Below, one piece after another: positions 45,701 to 58,520 of a stretch of 64,000 bases of DNA. The DNA is from Leptoclinus maculatus (Eukaryota; Chordata; Actinopteri; Perciformes; Stichaeidae). A program made the translations under genes and the position numbers. Each line of letters opens with the position of its first letter. Position 1 is the stretch's first letter. Where the stretch lies: the NCBI GenBank assembly GCA_032191485.1, contig JAVDOI010000019.1:1029001-1093000 (forward strand). The letters are read 5' to 3'. The notes beneath the pieces are model-generated. The model was given only the letters and a program-made list of their open reading frames with translations, ran no database searches and was not told the DNA's origin.

Positions 45701-48700
45701 CATCAGCCAATGCAAACCGCTGGCAGTGAGTGTGAAATATTCTGGAGTCTCCTTCAGCGAGTGGGGACTTCATTTTGAGATGAGCCGTTTATAATATTGC
45801 CTTTACCTTCCAACATTTGTCCTTGTTCCAGGCAGCTGATGTGGATTCTCTACAGTAAATCTGATACAGACTGTCCCGGCAAAGGCTAGCAAAGAGTGAC
45901 TGTGGGCAGTAAACTGTTTGGCAGTAAATCTGTGTTGGTAGACTGCAGATAAATCTAAACCGAGAGCATGCAAGGGAGTTTACAGAGCGGGTTGGGTATC
46001 TGCGTGTGCTGGCATTAACTCACTCTGGGCCGTTTCCGAACTGCAGTCGACACACCGCGCTGTTGCTTATTGTCTTTTTGGAATAATCCACAGGCTGGGT
46101 TGGCAGACCTGCGGTGTGAGGGAAGAAAACAATTCATCAGATGAGAATATAAAACTTTCTACTGTAATAAACCATTGACGTAAAAAAAAAAAAAAAAAAA
46201 AAGGCATACAATTGAGTGTCTCTTACCCAGAAGGTCTCGCCGTGGACTGCTGGGTGCAGAGTTGACCAGCCGCTGTACGGCCACTGAAGTGGGTGTGATG
46301 TTGAAGGAGGCGTGGCGCGCCATCTTGGCTCTTCTGAGGTCCAGGCCCGACATCGGCTGCGTGGCCTCAGGCAGAGTGACGGTTGCCACGTTCGCAGTAC
46401 TTCCTACAGCTGATGATGGGGAGATGGATAGAGATTGAGTTAGCACGACAGCACGTGACGTTGATTTTGGTATGCTGATGCTGAGCCGGTAGCGGAAGTT
46501 ACATGGCAACAGATGCTATAATAAGCTCTTTCTTTACAACCAGGGGAAATAACAACAGCGACCACCCTTTTTTCCCCTCTGTTCTGTGGTTCTTAAGTCT
46601 CCATCCCTCACCGGATCAACCGACCTCGTTACATAACAGATTAGAATACTGCGACATGGCGGCGCTCTTGCCACGGAAGATATAACGGAGCTTCTTTCTT
46701 CTTTGAAACGCTTACGTTCATGTTTGTCATAGAATTGTTAGAGTGGAGAGCCAGTTAGTAAAAGTTTCAGCTTAACTTGGCAGACTTTTATTCTTACCAG
46801 CACTTGCAGAGCTTTTGAAGTCAACGGGGCCGAGCCACTTGAAGGCCGGCTTCCTGCCTCTCTCCTCACGGACATGGACTTTCTTTATGAGGCCCAGGCT
46901 GGTCAGCACATTTGCGATGTCGTACAGCCGCCGCACCTTAGCTGAACACACAGGGATGATGGTTAGTTTTGATTTATTATTTTTTTAAACAGAAGAGACG
47001 TGGTTTGTATTCCAAGACATACGTTTTTGTACTCTCTTACTTTTGTACTTGCTGTGACTGGACGAGTCCTGACTCTCCTCGATGAGGATCTTTGCTGCTG
47101 CGTCCAGAGTAACCGTCTGAGTCTTGGACACCAGGAAGAGCATGACGAACTTCTGGCTCATGATGCGCAGAGATTTATCTTTCCTGTTGCCACCAGCTAC
47201 AAATAACAAGGAAACAGGCAAGTGTGTCAGACCACTGCAGTCACAGGTCTCTACTTTATATACGTTATTAATCATTGGTGAAAATGTTGTCACTGCGCAC
47301 TAACCACTGAACAGACACCATGTACCTTTTGTTAACTCACTATTTGTAAGTGCTATTATTATCCTTAATGAGAGTGTACTGTGTGAGGGATCGCTATGGA
47401 AACCAGGTTTGTATTCGTCCCTGTGGGGTTGAAGGTAATGCTCGTTTAGCTGTAGTGTTAATTCGGAGGAAGCTGCACCTAAGATGAAATCTACACTTCA
47501 AATTGTAAATGTGCTGCATTAAACTGATGGTCTATTCCTGTAAGTAGAACTTCAACAGCCATCAAAGCAGCCAATGGTAAAGACGCAACGGTGCTAGTTG
47601 AAGAAAATGAGGGAATTAGCTGGCAGAAAAGGTAGGAAATGTTTGAAACCCTGGTTCATTACCGTTGCCGCTGTCTCCGTCCGCCCCGTCGTCCTCGCGC
47701 CCCGGTCCGGCCCCCCTGCTCTCAGTGGCCAGGTCCATCTGGAGGTGGTAGCCCTGCTGCCGACCCCTCCGCTGCAGCTCCTCCAGCGTGGCCTCCAGCC
47801 GCAGGCGACCGTACCAGGTGTAGCTGTTCTTGGCATTCCGACCCACGATCATGAGGGACTCCAGCACGTTGACGATGTCGTAGATACGCCGCCGCTCCAC
47901 TCCTGATTATTTAATGGCGAGAGAAGAGAAATTGCCCACTTGTTCTTGGAAGCAATACGCTCGCGTTTGAATAAAAACCCACCGAATGTTGAGGGTTTAT
48001 ATTAAATGAACGCATTGCACGGTTCCAAATGCAGCTGTTTTGTATGAAAAATAAGTCCCTAAATCCAATAACACAATGGCTGGGACAAGTCCAAACTCTG
48101 CCCCCATTACTTACCGAGACTGGTCGCCACCTCATCCAGAGAGATCCAGATGGGGCTGTGCGGCGGTGGGTAGTCGGGGTAGAGGGCCAGGAACTTCTGG
48201 CACAGCAGACCCAGACTCTTCTGCTTCCTGCTCGGCTTTTTGTCGGCGTCATCTTCTTCATCCACAGCTTCAAACTGGACAGACGGAGAAACATTTTTCA
48301 TTCGGACACTAATTTTACACCGGCTAAGGGGACTGACATCCTCCAGGGTTAGAGTGTGACATATCCAGACATATCGCAGTCCAGAGCTTTTTTGTAACAT
48401 GTCTTCAAGGGAACATATTTTAGAGAAGAATTAAATCCCGATAAGGCTGGAAAAACCTCCACACGCCGGATTTAAAGAAATAATCGCATCACAAAAGCTC
48501 AGCGATTTAGGCTGCAGCTGCCACTTTACATACAATGTGACTTTATCTATTCGGCGTAACTGAGTAAATGTATTTGAGCTTTTGAAAACTCCCTATCTCG
48601 AGCGTTCAGCTGCTAATGTAAGTAAAGTGAGGGGGTAAGTGTTTACTCCCTGGAGAAGTTATGGCTGGCAATCTAACAGATTTCTCCTCAGTGGGAGAAA

Positions 48701-49707
48701 AGAATAAGACTTTTTCAGACTTCAAGAACTAAACAGAATGTATTAGATGCTGTATTGACTAATTTAGAAATCTTTTGAAACCACATGATGTTCAATAACA
48801 TGGTTTGGCTCTTAGCCTCTTTAACAGGTCAAATACCTGACAAGAGTCTTCCACCTCCGTATCCTCCGCCACAGTATCCGGACTTGCCGGCTTGTCCTTC
48901 TCGTTCTCGATGGGTCGAAACAGCACCTTTTTCATCTCTCTGTCCCGGATGTCTGGGCTCGCCGCACTGATCAGCATCTTGAGATTGGCCGTGGGCGTCC
49001 AGGGCTCGGCCAGGGCTGTGTGTTTGATGGGGGTGATGTGGGCCAGGTCGGGGGTGGCCCCCTTTCTGCCCATCAGCAAGACAGGGATGGGGGACTCTGC
49101 GGATTTCAGTGGCGTGGACCACCTTCTCTCCGAGCAGATGTTTTCCTGTGGCGGAGACAATGGTGTGTTGTTGTTACAAATGTTTGGTTACGGGTTCCAA
49201 CATTTGCTTATACTTTCACCTGCTGCTGTCAACACAAATCTCCATCCAGAGGTTTTATCAGACGTTGACATGAAGACAGAGACCTGAGACGTGCTGATGA
49301 ATTTGGGTGCCTTATTAAAATAAGAAATGATGTACTTTCTAGAAAATCCACTGACTTCTTTGGCGTTTTCGTCCCCCCTCTAATCTACAAACTACTTTCC
49401 CTCACAGAAACCTATCTGTTTAAATGCAAAAGCCACCCAAGCCCAGCCCATTTTTAATTTTTTTTTTTTATAACCTCATCTCACTGATCCAGATGCCACC
49501 ACATTAGTCTAAACATGGGTCTCTGATTAGCCTGATTCCGCAGTCCTCCCTAAGTTGCATCTCATCAAACCCGTTTCCCTGCTCAGACCACACCTAAGAC
49601 CAAGCAGTAGGCCACCTTACCTTTTGTTCACCGTGGCCCCCATCCTCCTCCGTGAAACCTTTCCTGGGACTTGTGAGGTCTTTCAGTGCGAGACATTCAA
49701 CTTCCAT
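42069..49707 (-). CDS. e2f7: Atypical E2F transcription factor E2F7, 12 coding exons
   Basis: DP-independent transcriptional repressor of E2F targets acting in S/G2 and endocycles (family knowledge). Exons in transcript order: 49707-49621, 49145-48837, 48274-48115, 47902-47663, 47196-47041, 46941-46798, 46409-46227, 46108-46024, 45354-45051, 44420-44252, 43570-43185, 42236-42069. They sum to 2391 nt, giving 796 residues plus TGA. The N-terminus is MEVECLALKDLTSPRKGF. The first winged helix spans exons 3-4 (KSLGLLCQKFLALYPDYP, VERRRIYDIVNVLES) and the second exons 5-6 (DKSLRIMSQKFVMLFLVS, VRRLYDIANVLTSLGLIKK). The RRxYDI recognition motif is intact in both, and no DP-dimerisation, Rb-binding or transactivation domain is visible. 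The C-terminus contains FFQTPGTLGS and a basic RKRGSAQRRLD. E2F8 is the paralog; synteny and the N-terminus favour E2F7. The length is shorter than human E2F7 (about 900 residues). Confidence 0.95.
42737..42775. repeat. (GT)n-(G)n compound simple repeat
   Basis: About 11 GT dinucleotides followed by about 17 G, in the last e2f7 intron (42237-43184). Confidence 0.9.
46183..46202. repeat. Poly(A) tract 25 bp from an e2f7 exon
   Basis: About 20 A (poly-T on the transcribed strand) inside the intron after the exon 46409-46227. No gene significance seen. Confidence 0.85.
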
Positions 49708-50290
49708 CTGGGAAAACTGCAGTCCAAATAAAAGTGAAGATGGATGTAAGAAATCGGATATAGATTACCCGACTAGTGCATCAGCGGGGTGAACGGTGAA
49801 GCTAGGTGAAGTTCAGGTAGTAACTTACTAAAAACTCAGACGAGTGGTCAGCTGAATTTGGCGCAAAGGACATCAGCTAATTAGCCCGTAGCAAGCTAGC
49901 GGCTGTAAGTTAACTATCAAGTTCCTTCCTTAACAGTGGTTTATTGCTAACGTCACGTACACCTACTGCATTGCCGCATATGTAGCAACTTGAGAGCTGT
50001 ATGTGTTTTTACATGACATTCATAAATGATGTTACTTCGAAGTTGTAACGTAAGATAGCCTCAACATTCTCAACTTGGTTAGAAGGCCAATTGACTCGTG
50101 TTAGTCAATACATTTAGGTGTGGCAGAGCCTGTTGAAGGGGATGCTTACTGTTAGATTACTGTGACATATTAATAACGTTGGTCATAAATGCTAATTCAG
50201 CTTTAATGAGCTACTTGGCTAGCGTCACTAGCTCAGCTGACCAGTATACCATAACGCAGTGTTACAGGAAGAAGGAAATTAATGTCTCAC

Positions 50291-50480
50291 CTTTCTCTGC
50301 TGCTGAATGAATGAAATGTTCCAATGGAGGTCCGTGTCCGGTTTTATCGACTTGTCACTACGTACTTTCTTCAGACTAACATAGCAGCTAATTTCCCTCT
50401 TTAAAATAAGCGGGCCTGTCCTCTGACTGTACCTCCAGTCCACTATTCCTGTCCGATTCGCGGAAACTCAGCACTGTCCC
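50291..50480 (-). promoter_or_regulatory. e2f7: e2f7 non-coding first exon and promoter
   Basis: The ATG at 49707 follows an acceptor (TTTTCCCAG) immediately, so the 5'UTR lies upstream. A strong donor AGAAAG followed by GTGAGA at 50291/50290 fits a non-coding first exon extending to about 50,400. A G/C-richer stretch upstream contains the minus-strand motif GTTTCCGCGAA (50457-50467), close to an E2F site, as expected if e2f7 is itself cell-cycle regulated (family knowledge). A plus-strand ATTGG (inverted CCAAT) lies near 50,650. The transcription start is inferred only. Confidence 0.5.
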
Positions 50481-50699
50481 GTGGAGACTCCAGCATCCCC
50501 CGCTCAAGCTTGTTTTCTGGCGCTCTCCGGCATCTGGCTCACTCCAGCAAATCAGCGACCAGATGAATGGGCGCGTCATTCATCTCCAGCCAGTCAGCGT
50601 TATTGTGCTCGGGTACGCGCCGCAACTTGGAGCAAGGGGCGTGGACATTGGCCACGCCTTCAGAGTTGTGTTGGCGGGGCAACCGGCGCGCTCTGTCCA

Positions 50700-51650
50700 A
50701 GCCTGAGGGGAGTTTAAAAAAAGAAGAGGTCTCACTCTGTAACTTTTTCCAGTGCAGCACCATAAATCGTTTTTATTTGAATTTTTTTAACCTAGCACCT
50801 TTCCAGTACAGAATGCATGGGCGTAAAATGATTTCAGCAAGAATTAGCAAGCCAAATAAAATTGAATAATATTTAACAGGTAGCATTTTTACATAACTTC
50901 AGTCATTTCAGTAACAACTTTCTATAATGACTGTTAATCCTGCCCACTTTTGGACGAATGAAAACAAATGTATTCTAAAGAACGTGAAAAACAAAGGGTA
51001 CAATTATTTGTTGACACCATATAACATAGATACCGCTAATGACGACCGAGTTTGTTTCTTTTAAGACCGATTTATCTTCTGAAACAAGTGACTCGTCGCC
51101 TTAATAGACGGTCTTTGACTTTCAGCTGGGAGTTTTTGCATCTCCCCTGCTTCCTTTCCAACAGGGACACCAGCGCCAACTAGGCTTGTTAAATCCCGCA
51201 CCTAGAAACCCACTATTAGTACCTTTTAAACTAATCCCTCAGGCTTTTGTTTGGCTGTAATTAGCTCTGCGGTTGAAACGGACAGATGGGAGGCCGGGGA
51301 AGGAGGCGGGGGACGACACGACTGGCGCTAATATCACCTGGGCCACAGCGCGAAAAGTTGTGGAGGGGGAGTGCAGGGTCCCGCCCTGCATGCAAAGAGG
51401 CTGTCTGAGGAACAGCCCCAAAGTTCTTACATAATAGCCCACAATACACAAAATCTGCCGCCAAATGCTATTCAAATCTGAGCCAGTGGAGAAGGAGGGA
51501 AACAACACAAGTACAATCAATCTGTGATACAATTTAGAGGGATAGATAACTGTTCCAAACTATCACTACACTCATTGATCTACAATAATGTTAAAGTGGA
51601 TTCCTTCGCACTGCAAGTTAAGTTGTTGTAAAAAATATGCATGTTACTTT
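50700..51650. other. Intergenic, nothing recognised
   Basis: Upstream flank of e2f7. Short open frames on both strands only. No RNA gene or transposon end seen. Confidence 0.45.
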
Positions 51651-51656
51651 ATGACA

Positions 51657-51720
51657 GTGGTTTCCAACCTGGGGGGTGGGGGCCCATCGAGGGGTTCCAA
51701 ATTCTACATATCATCAGCAC
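51657..51720. mobile_element. hAT-type left-end fragment
   Basis: CAGTGGTTTCCAACCTGGGG at 51657 resembles the terminal repeat of abundant fish hAT elements (recollection). I find no matching right end nearby, so only a fragment is called. Confidence 0.35.
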
Positions 51721-51729
51721 CTGTACGAA

Positions 51730-54700
51730 TTATCTGTTCACAATTCATCAACTATACTGTAGTTGTCAACCTATGAAGGAGGTCACTAGATTGAAGTTTA
51801 TTTCAAGCCCAATCTCTTAAAGCATGTGGTCTGGAAAAAGGAACTATGTCGATTATTTTATTTTTGTGAAGGATTCTTTGCCATTTTGTACACAGGTCGT
51901 TGTTTAGAATATGCTTTGCAGTCCTATTCAGCAATGCAAAAACAGAACAATATTGTTTATGCATATATGTTGATAGAGAATACTTTCTGACAGTATATTC
52001 CCGACGTAAGAATGCTCGGTATTAAATCCAAAGTAAAATATGGCTGTCAGTGGTTCAAAGGAGTCAATACTGCCAGGGTGCTGCATAAAAGTGATTGTGA
52101 AATAAACAAGAGCAAACATTTCCAATTGAGCACAAACTGTAGGGTTTGATGGAAATGTTTGGTTTAGACTTGAGAAATAACGGATGAAAAGCATGATGCT
52201 TTCATTGAGCTATTTTTTAATGAGCTGATTTTGGAGCCAATATCTAGATTTCTACCTGATAATATAAGTTGTCCCTTCTTTACTTGTTTCTGTGCTAATT
52301 GGCTCCAGGCATATTCTCTGGGGTTTGTCTATGCAAGGCATTCTGGGAAATGTTAAATCACCAAGGCTCTTGCTGCCTTATACCCTCTCCACTTGTCTCT
52401 CTTTCCCTGCCCTTTTCACTCTCCTCTGACGTTGTATGACTCCAACACAGTCGCTGTAGCCTTTTCTTGCCTGTTTCTCTGCTCTGTATTGCACGCTGAC
52501 CTTTTCTCAAACTGCTCCCCTGGAAAATTGTTCGTATTCACACTAAGCTCAGTGCCGTCATTTTACAACATCTGAAATGTCTTACACCTGACATTGGCAT
52601 TTAGTAAAGGCTTCAGACACAATCTGAAGTTGGCTTCCCAGGTGCGGACTGCCCTCTATCACAGTTGCACTTTCCTGTCACACATTCTTGTTGAAATGAC
52701 TCATTTCACAAATTTGTATGCATTCAATTTCTTTTTAAAGTCCCATAAATATACGTTGCCAGGTTAGGTTGATGCTTGGTTGACTTTTACACTGTGTGCA
52801 ACAGATGGTAAATGCTGCTATGAGACCTTTTTTTATTTCCCTGCTCAACTCCATCACACATTGATGCGTCTAACCAAATATTGTCATAGAAATGGACATA
52901 GTGACTTTGAGGTGTTCCCTCACTTGTCTCACTGGTGTCCCTGGAGCTACAGCAGTTTGGAGTCCCCTCCATCATCATCAACTCTCCCCCAACTTATGGT
53001 GCCCTTCTGCGTTCCAGATGGTGCCACAACTTTTACGAGGGTCTTCGTAGAAATAGAACAAGTGTCTGCTGAGCAGTAGGCGATTTGGCCAATGGGCTCG
53101 ACCTCTTTTGCTCTCCGCATGGACTGTTTGTCTACATTTTACCGACGCCTTGTCATATGTGATTGGTCGATATACTCGAATTACAAACGAAAAAAGAATG
53201 CTTCCGATACCAAAATTGTATCCTGTTGCCTTTTGTATAGAGATTGTAAGCGGGGTGGATGAGTAGAACTTAAGCAGGGGTATAACAGTTTTTAAAAGAA
53301 TGGAAAACATTTGACCACCAACTCTTTAAAACATCCATTTATGTGAATATTTCAGACATTTACATTCTATTCTTAAAAACATATTTTAAACCGTTGTTTT
53401 GTACAGTGTTAATCTGAAATCAAACATATATTAGAGTAATATAGCAGTGAGGACTGTTCTGACTAGTGATTAACAAAGCAGAATGTTTCATCGAATGTGA
53501 TTAATGTCGGCCTTATCGGCTAAAAGTCCAGCAGCCTTTCAAAGAAATAAATCAATTCTAATTGAAAGGGAAGATGCATTGGTGCAACGCTAAATGTCCT
53601 ATTGATCACATTTAGTAAACGTAAAATACATTTCCAAGAGACAAGTGACAGGAAAAGGAGGAAATAAAAACTGAGAAAAGAGACGAGGGAATATTTTTTT
53701 TTGGAAAGGAGCTGTAAGCAATCATATCGGTCTAATGAAATCACATATCCTATTTTTTTTTCTCTTTAATGTGTTAGCCGTCTCTATAGAAGTCCTGCTA
53801 GCATGGCTAAAACTATGTATTTGTTAACACATATGAAAGCAGCATATAGTGGATCAGTACGGTCGGGAACATAAAGTGAGAACACAGAACAGTTTCATTA
53901 AATCTTGGCAGTGACTTCTTCAACCTCCTTTGCCTTTGCGTCTTTATCAAGAGATCAATGATAATTTATGGAAATAAAACACCTACATCACAGAGACACA
54001 TGCAGAAACTCATCAGCACTTCATTATCACTTATCAGTACGCTGTGTTGAATATGATCTTTAAATACACCTGTGTGTATAGTTAGAATGAGGATTTTTCT
54101 CGGGAGGGCAGACAAAGACTTTAATTTCTTCAGCAGCTGCTTGAGACAAGCAGCGACACTGGTCAGAGGACAGTGATTGAAAACCCAAAGCTATTCAGTT
54201 TACTATCATAGAAGGCTCAAAACCAGCAAATATTCACTTTAGAAAAGCTCAAACCAATGACTTTCTTCCACTTTTGCTTAAAATAAATACTTAAGGGTTA
54301 AGTTGATCAGCAGAACTGTTGCAGATTAATCTTTATTGATTGACTTAGCAGTCAGTTATATTTCAGTCAGTTATATTTCAGCTCTCAGCTGTCAGCCAGG
54401 CAGGTCGTGACTTGTCCTTTTTCAAGTTGCCAGGGAGTCAGCTGAAGCTGTTTGGGCCCCAACAGCCAGCAGCGACTCCCCTCCTCCTGCTTTCACAGGT
54501 CTCCAACATTTAAATAATGTCACAACACAACACTCGACTCTGATTGGGCCGTTGAAGGCATTGTGCGTCCTAAGATACCAATCTGTCAAGGCAATCTGAC
54601 AGATTGGCATCAACACTCAACCTAAACAAGAACAGAAATGAAAACTGATAAATCATATAAGCGATGCTATTTCTTAAGGCAAAAACACTGGTTTTCTTCA

Positions 54701-54817
54701 TCTTCTGTGACGGTAAACTTGAATATCTTTGGGTTTTAGTGTTGTTTGAACCAAACAACCAACTTGATTATATCAACTTCAGCTCTGTTGGGCCTTTTTT
54801 ATCCAACCTTTTTATAA
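51730..54817. other. Intergenic, no gene recognised
   Basis: Non-coding DNA between the e2f7 promoter side and the hAT cluster. Several ORFs of 60-110 codons occur on both strands but none has recognisable motifs or splice context. A small direct duplication of CAGTCAGTTATATTTCAG lies near 54,350-54,380. Confidence 0.45.
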
Positions 54818-55256
54818 CAAGCAATCAGTGGTGTATAGTAACAAAGTAGAAATACTTTGTTACTGTACTTAAGTCGTTTTTTTGGATATCTGTACTTTAC
54901 TTTACTATTTATATTTCTGTTGACTTTCACTTTTACTTCACTACATTTTGCAAAGAAAACCGATACTTTGACTCCGATACATTTGCCCTGAAACCTTCGT
55001 TACTCGCTACAAAATCAAATCTATCTTTAGAAAAAAAATGAATCATGAGACCAACGTCGGGGACTGTGGTGGAACACAGACTGCAAGCAAGCAGGTTTTG
55101 GCGAATTAGTGGTCCTAGCTTGCAAGTTAAATCATTGGTTAATCACGTTAATGCGCAATTGCAAACAAGTGCTCTCAAAGCCGCGTTTTTTTGATTCCCA
55201 GTGATGCCCAGGATGCTAGCTAGCGAGCGACTACATGAGTAGAATTCCACTCTACG

Positions 55257-55481
55257 ATGACTGATTTCATGATGGAAGCAGAAATGGAAGCACCTGCTAC
55301 TCCCGCAACAAACGACGGTGGTGACGAAGACAAACACCCGTGGCCATATTTGCAAGAAATGTTTTCTTATGTTGGAGTGAAAGATTCTTCGTACCGGATG
55401 AAGTGCCTCTTATGCTTACCCAAAGCTACTGAAATATTGGCATTCAAAAACTCCCCATCCAACCTCAGGAAACACATTGAG
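55257..55481 (+). pseudogene. hAT transposase first exon with BED-type zinc finger
   Basis: Starts MTDFMMEAEMEAP. The finger region reads WPYLQEMFSYVGVKD, then MKCLLCLPK and SPSNLRKHIE, with a CxxC pair and a distal His, as in BED fingers of hAT transposases. A donor-like GAG followed by GTAAAT ends it at 55481. No continuation exon was found inside the element, so it is a relic. Confidence 0.6.
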
Positions 55482-55657
55482 GTAAATTAAGATTAATCCC
55501 ATGAGCCGCAACGTTAATGTTTAGTTATCATAATTAGCATAAACCTGTTAAGATATCTAGCAGTGTTTCCCACAGGATTGGAGTATATCTTTGGCGGGGG
55601 AGGGGGGGAGACAGGTGTCTGATCTTCTAATTTAGCTATACATGGTGTATGTTAGGC

Positions 55658-57023
55658 CAGTGATTCTTAACCATGGGGCCGCGGCCCACCATTGGGCCGC
55701 GAGCGCCACCTAGAGGGCCGCAAAATAATTTCAGTTTTCCACCTGTGGGCCGCGAGGGCCGCGGGACCGCATAGGTCAGACCTGGGCATTGTACGGCCCG
55801 CGGGACGTCAATGGGAAATTAGGAATGAAACGTAAATAATTGTAGCTACATCATGCACGGAATACAGCTGCATTGCTTTTATTTTGAAGGCGACTGCTGC
55901 TGTCTTTTATCTCAATTTACGTACGTTCGTGGATGTGCGAGCAGCGGCTCACTGCAATCCCAATAATAGAACCGGGCCGGTGTATTTGGCCCGATTCTGG
56001 GGCGTCATTCAGTCTCAGCCGAGTCGGCAACCGGACTCGGCCCGACGTGTTTCTTCCGGCATGCCGAGCTTACTCCGGAGCTGGTCTAGGTCATTTTGGC
56101 TACCTGAGATGTGTTGGTGATGCAGAGCGACACGGACATCTGAGGCTTTGCTAGCTAAGCTGCTAAATCAACATGCTCAGAAGATGTTGGTTCTCTTTGG
56201 GTCGACCTACATATGTGAACAAACATTCTCCGTGATGAAGTTTAACAGATCCAGATCCAGATCCTCTCTCTCACTGATCATCACCTGTCACCTGTCCTTC
56301 ACATCTCACCTCACACATTCACCCTGACGTCAGTCACTCGTTTACTGAACTAAAACACAGAACATGAGGTCATTGGACTACAAACAATAGTGATAAAAGT
56401 ACTAATTAACAGAAACATGATTCCTGTCAGTGTTTTACTATTATATATAGATATTACATATTTATATTTGTCTGGATCATTATTCCTGCTGCAGATGTTT
56501 CAGGTGGAGCTCATTTTAACTCCTTTATACTCTCTGTTGTTCAGTTTGGGTAGTTAGGAAGGGTTTGACAAATTATAATGTGCAAAGTAACTAAAGCTGC
56601 CAGACAAATGTAGTGGAGTAAAAAGTACAATATTCCCCTCTGAGATGTAGTGGAGTGGAAGTACAAAGTTGAATAAAATAGAAATACTCAAGTAAAGTAC
56701 CTTGAATTTGTACATACAGTACTTAAGCAAATATACTAGTTACATTCCACCACTGATCATAATATTTACTCTTACCACTCGCAGCTTATCAAAACCAAAC
56801 AATGTACTGCTTCTTTGTGATCATCACATTGTATCATCTCATTTATTTGACAAGGGTTTTGCTTGTTAAACTGTAAGTGGATTTAATATAGTTATTGAAT
56901 ACAAATCAAACCAAGAGTGAGATAAATTAGTTAAACCAATACAGTGTTAATATTTGAATGGGCCCCGGGCCACTTTGTACTTGAAAAGTTGGGCCCCGAG
57001 GTCAAAAAGGTTAAGAACCCCTG
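55658..57023. mobile_element. Nested hAT element with perfect 8-bp target duplication
   Basis: Flanked on both sides by TGTTAGGC (55650-55657 and 57024-57031). Left end CAGTGATTCTTAACCATGGG and right end (reverse complement) CAGGGGTTCTTAACCTTTTT are imperfect inverted repeats. Inside it is composite: a CAGACCTGGGCATTGTACGG end at 55779, a broken hAT transposase C-terminus at about 56180-56330 (FGSTYICEQTFSVMKFNRS in one frame) and a right hAT end finishing ACATTCCACCACTG near 56754. At least three insertion layers are therefore suggested. Confidence 0.85.
56180..56330 (+). pseudogene. hAT transposase C-terminal fragment
   Basis: QKMLVLFGSTYICEQTFS-like reading (LFGSTYICEQTFSVMKF) matches the conserved end of hAT transposases related to the ZMYM6/GTF2IRD2-type domesticated genes (recollection). 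It has no start, is surrounded by stops, and ends soon after. Not a gene. Confidence 0.55.
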
Positions 57024-57823
57024 TGTTAGGCTAACGTTTGCTAGCTATCGTAAATCAAATGAGACAATTAGTGTAGTAGACAGATCGCTAGCGAGTTAGT
57101 GAGCTGAGGAAGTGTTGACAGTTGTGAGATTTTGTTGATTTGAGTCATCTTAGCTATAATCATTGCAGCACTATGATGGTAGCAGTCGCCCAATTGCAGA
57201 TTCAGCTTGAGCAAAACCTTTGCCTATTGTGTTCAAATCAGGCCCATAGGAGTTTACAAGGCAGGTGTCCTTTCTCAAAACACTGACCTGATGCATCAAG
57301 TTGATATTTTTTGCTGAACACAATATTATGCATTTGCCCTCTACATCCTCTAGTCTGAATGAGCATACTTATAAACGCACTGTTAAAACTCCTTCATAGT
57401 GTCATATTGCTTTTCGGAGAATTATGATGATAAGGTCATAGTAGATGCAAAAGTATACTTATGTACAATATATTATGTTGAACATTGTTGCTCCTGGATG
57501 GATCACAGCCAACCCAATTATTTTCAACACAACTCCTTGTCCTTGGTCATGGTGGCCACAGCACTTAAAAGAATAAACTTCATAATTCTCAAAATTCTGC
57601 TTTTTTATTTACTTGTACTTTTACTTTCAATACTTAAGTACATTTAATATCAGAAAATTACTTTTGATACTTAAGTACAGTAAATATCAGATACTTTAAG
57701 ACTTTTACTCAAGTAGTATTCTAATAGGTGACTTTCACTTTTACTGGAGTCATTTTCCAGTAAGGTATCTTTACTTTTACTCAAGTATGGCTTTTGGGTA
57801 CTTTATACACCACTGCAAGCGAT

Positions 57824-58520
57824 TCATCAAGACAATAATCTACAATGTTATCCATAAGGAAATTGCTAGTTTAAGCAACAGTAATTCACATCACAAAAAC
57901 TTAGACTGCAGTTTTGAGGATGAACAGCATCACATTGGGTGTTATGCTTGCAGCTCAGCTACAGCGTAACCATGGATGCTAAACACATTTTGGTCAAGAG
58001 TTTGTGAATTCGTCTTGAAATAATTTTTTTTCAGAGCTTTAAGTTATACTTTTAATAGTATTTTTCCAGTGCGGTATTGATATTAAATTATTAGAGCACA
58101 TTTCCCCCCCCAGTAAAATGCTGCTTGTATATTCATCCCTTACTTACATTGGCTTTAAGTGCATTCATCCATAGCAGCTTACTTTAAATGTGCAACACTA
58201 AGCTTAATTTCTTTAATAATAATTGTTTAGGTAATGAGGCATGGAAGTTATAATGCAACAAAACACTGCCCCACAAAGGTGAACAGCTGTAACTGCATTT
58301 GTTTTTTTTTAAGGTCAAAGGTCATTATAATGTACCTTTCTGAAAGTAGCTGAAGAACCTACTGTAAATCGGTAAGAAGTGAAAGCTAATTGGTCGTATT
58401 TTTGCAACATCAGTGCTCAGCAGCAGAGCTTCGCCTCCGACATTTTGGACTGAGGAGACTACCTCCGTAGTCAGTAAAACGGAACACTCACTACAACCAT
58501 AAGAGACTTGACTTGGACTT
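57824..58520. other. Non-coding, nothing recognised
   Basis: A/T-rich DNA between the hAT and the 60-bp tandem repeat. No gene seen. Confidence 0.45.

Larger units (their letters stand above)
54826..57815. mobile_element. hAT transposon, deletion derivative, 2.99 kb, with nested hAT
   Basis: Left end CAGTGGTGTATAGTA and right end (reverse complement) CAGTGGTGTATAAAGTACC, flanked by the 8-bp target duplication CAAGCAAT (54818-54825) and CAAGCGAT (57816-57823, one mismatch). The sub-terminal regions are full of TACTTAAGTA/TTTTACT steps typical of this hAT group. It encodes only a BED-finger-like first exon (55257-55481); the DDE/dimerisation part of the transposase is missing. A second hAT lies inside it at 55658-57023. 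Confidence 0.9.

Noticed and set aside
47594..48400. Plus- and minus-strand ORFs around 47600-48400 as separate genes
   Set aside because: They are alternative-frame readings of e2f7 DNA-binding exons 47902-47663 and 48274-48115.
55884..56154. Overlapping plus-strand ORFs with MPSLLRSWSRSFW-like sequence
   Set aside because: They lie inside the nested transposon layers and lack transposase motifs; probably decayed transposon DNA.
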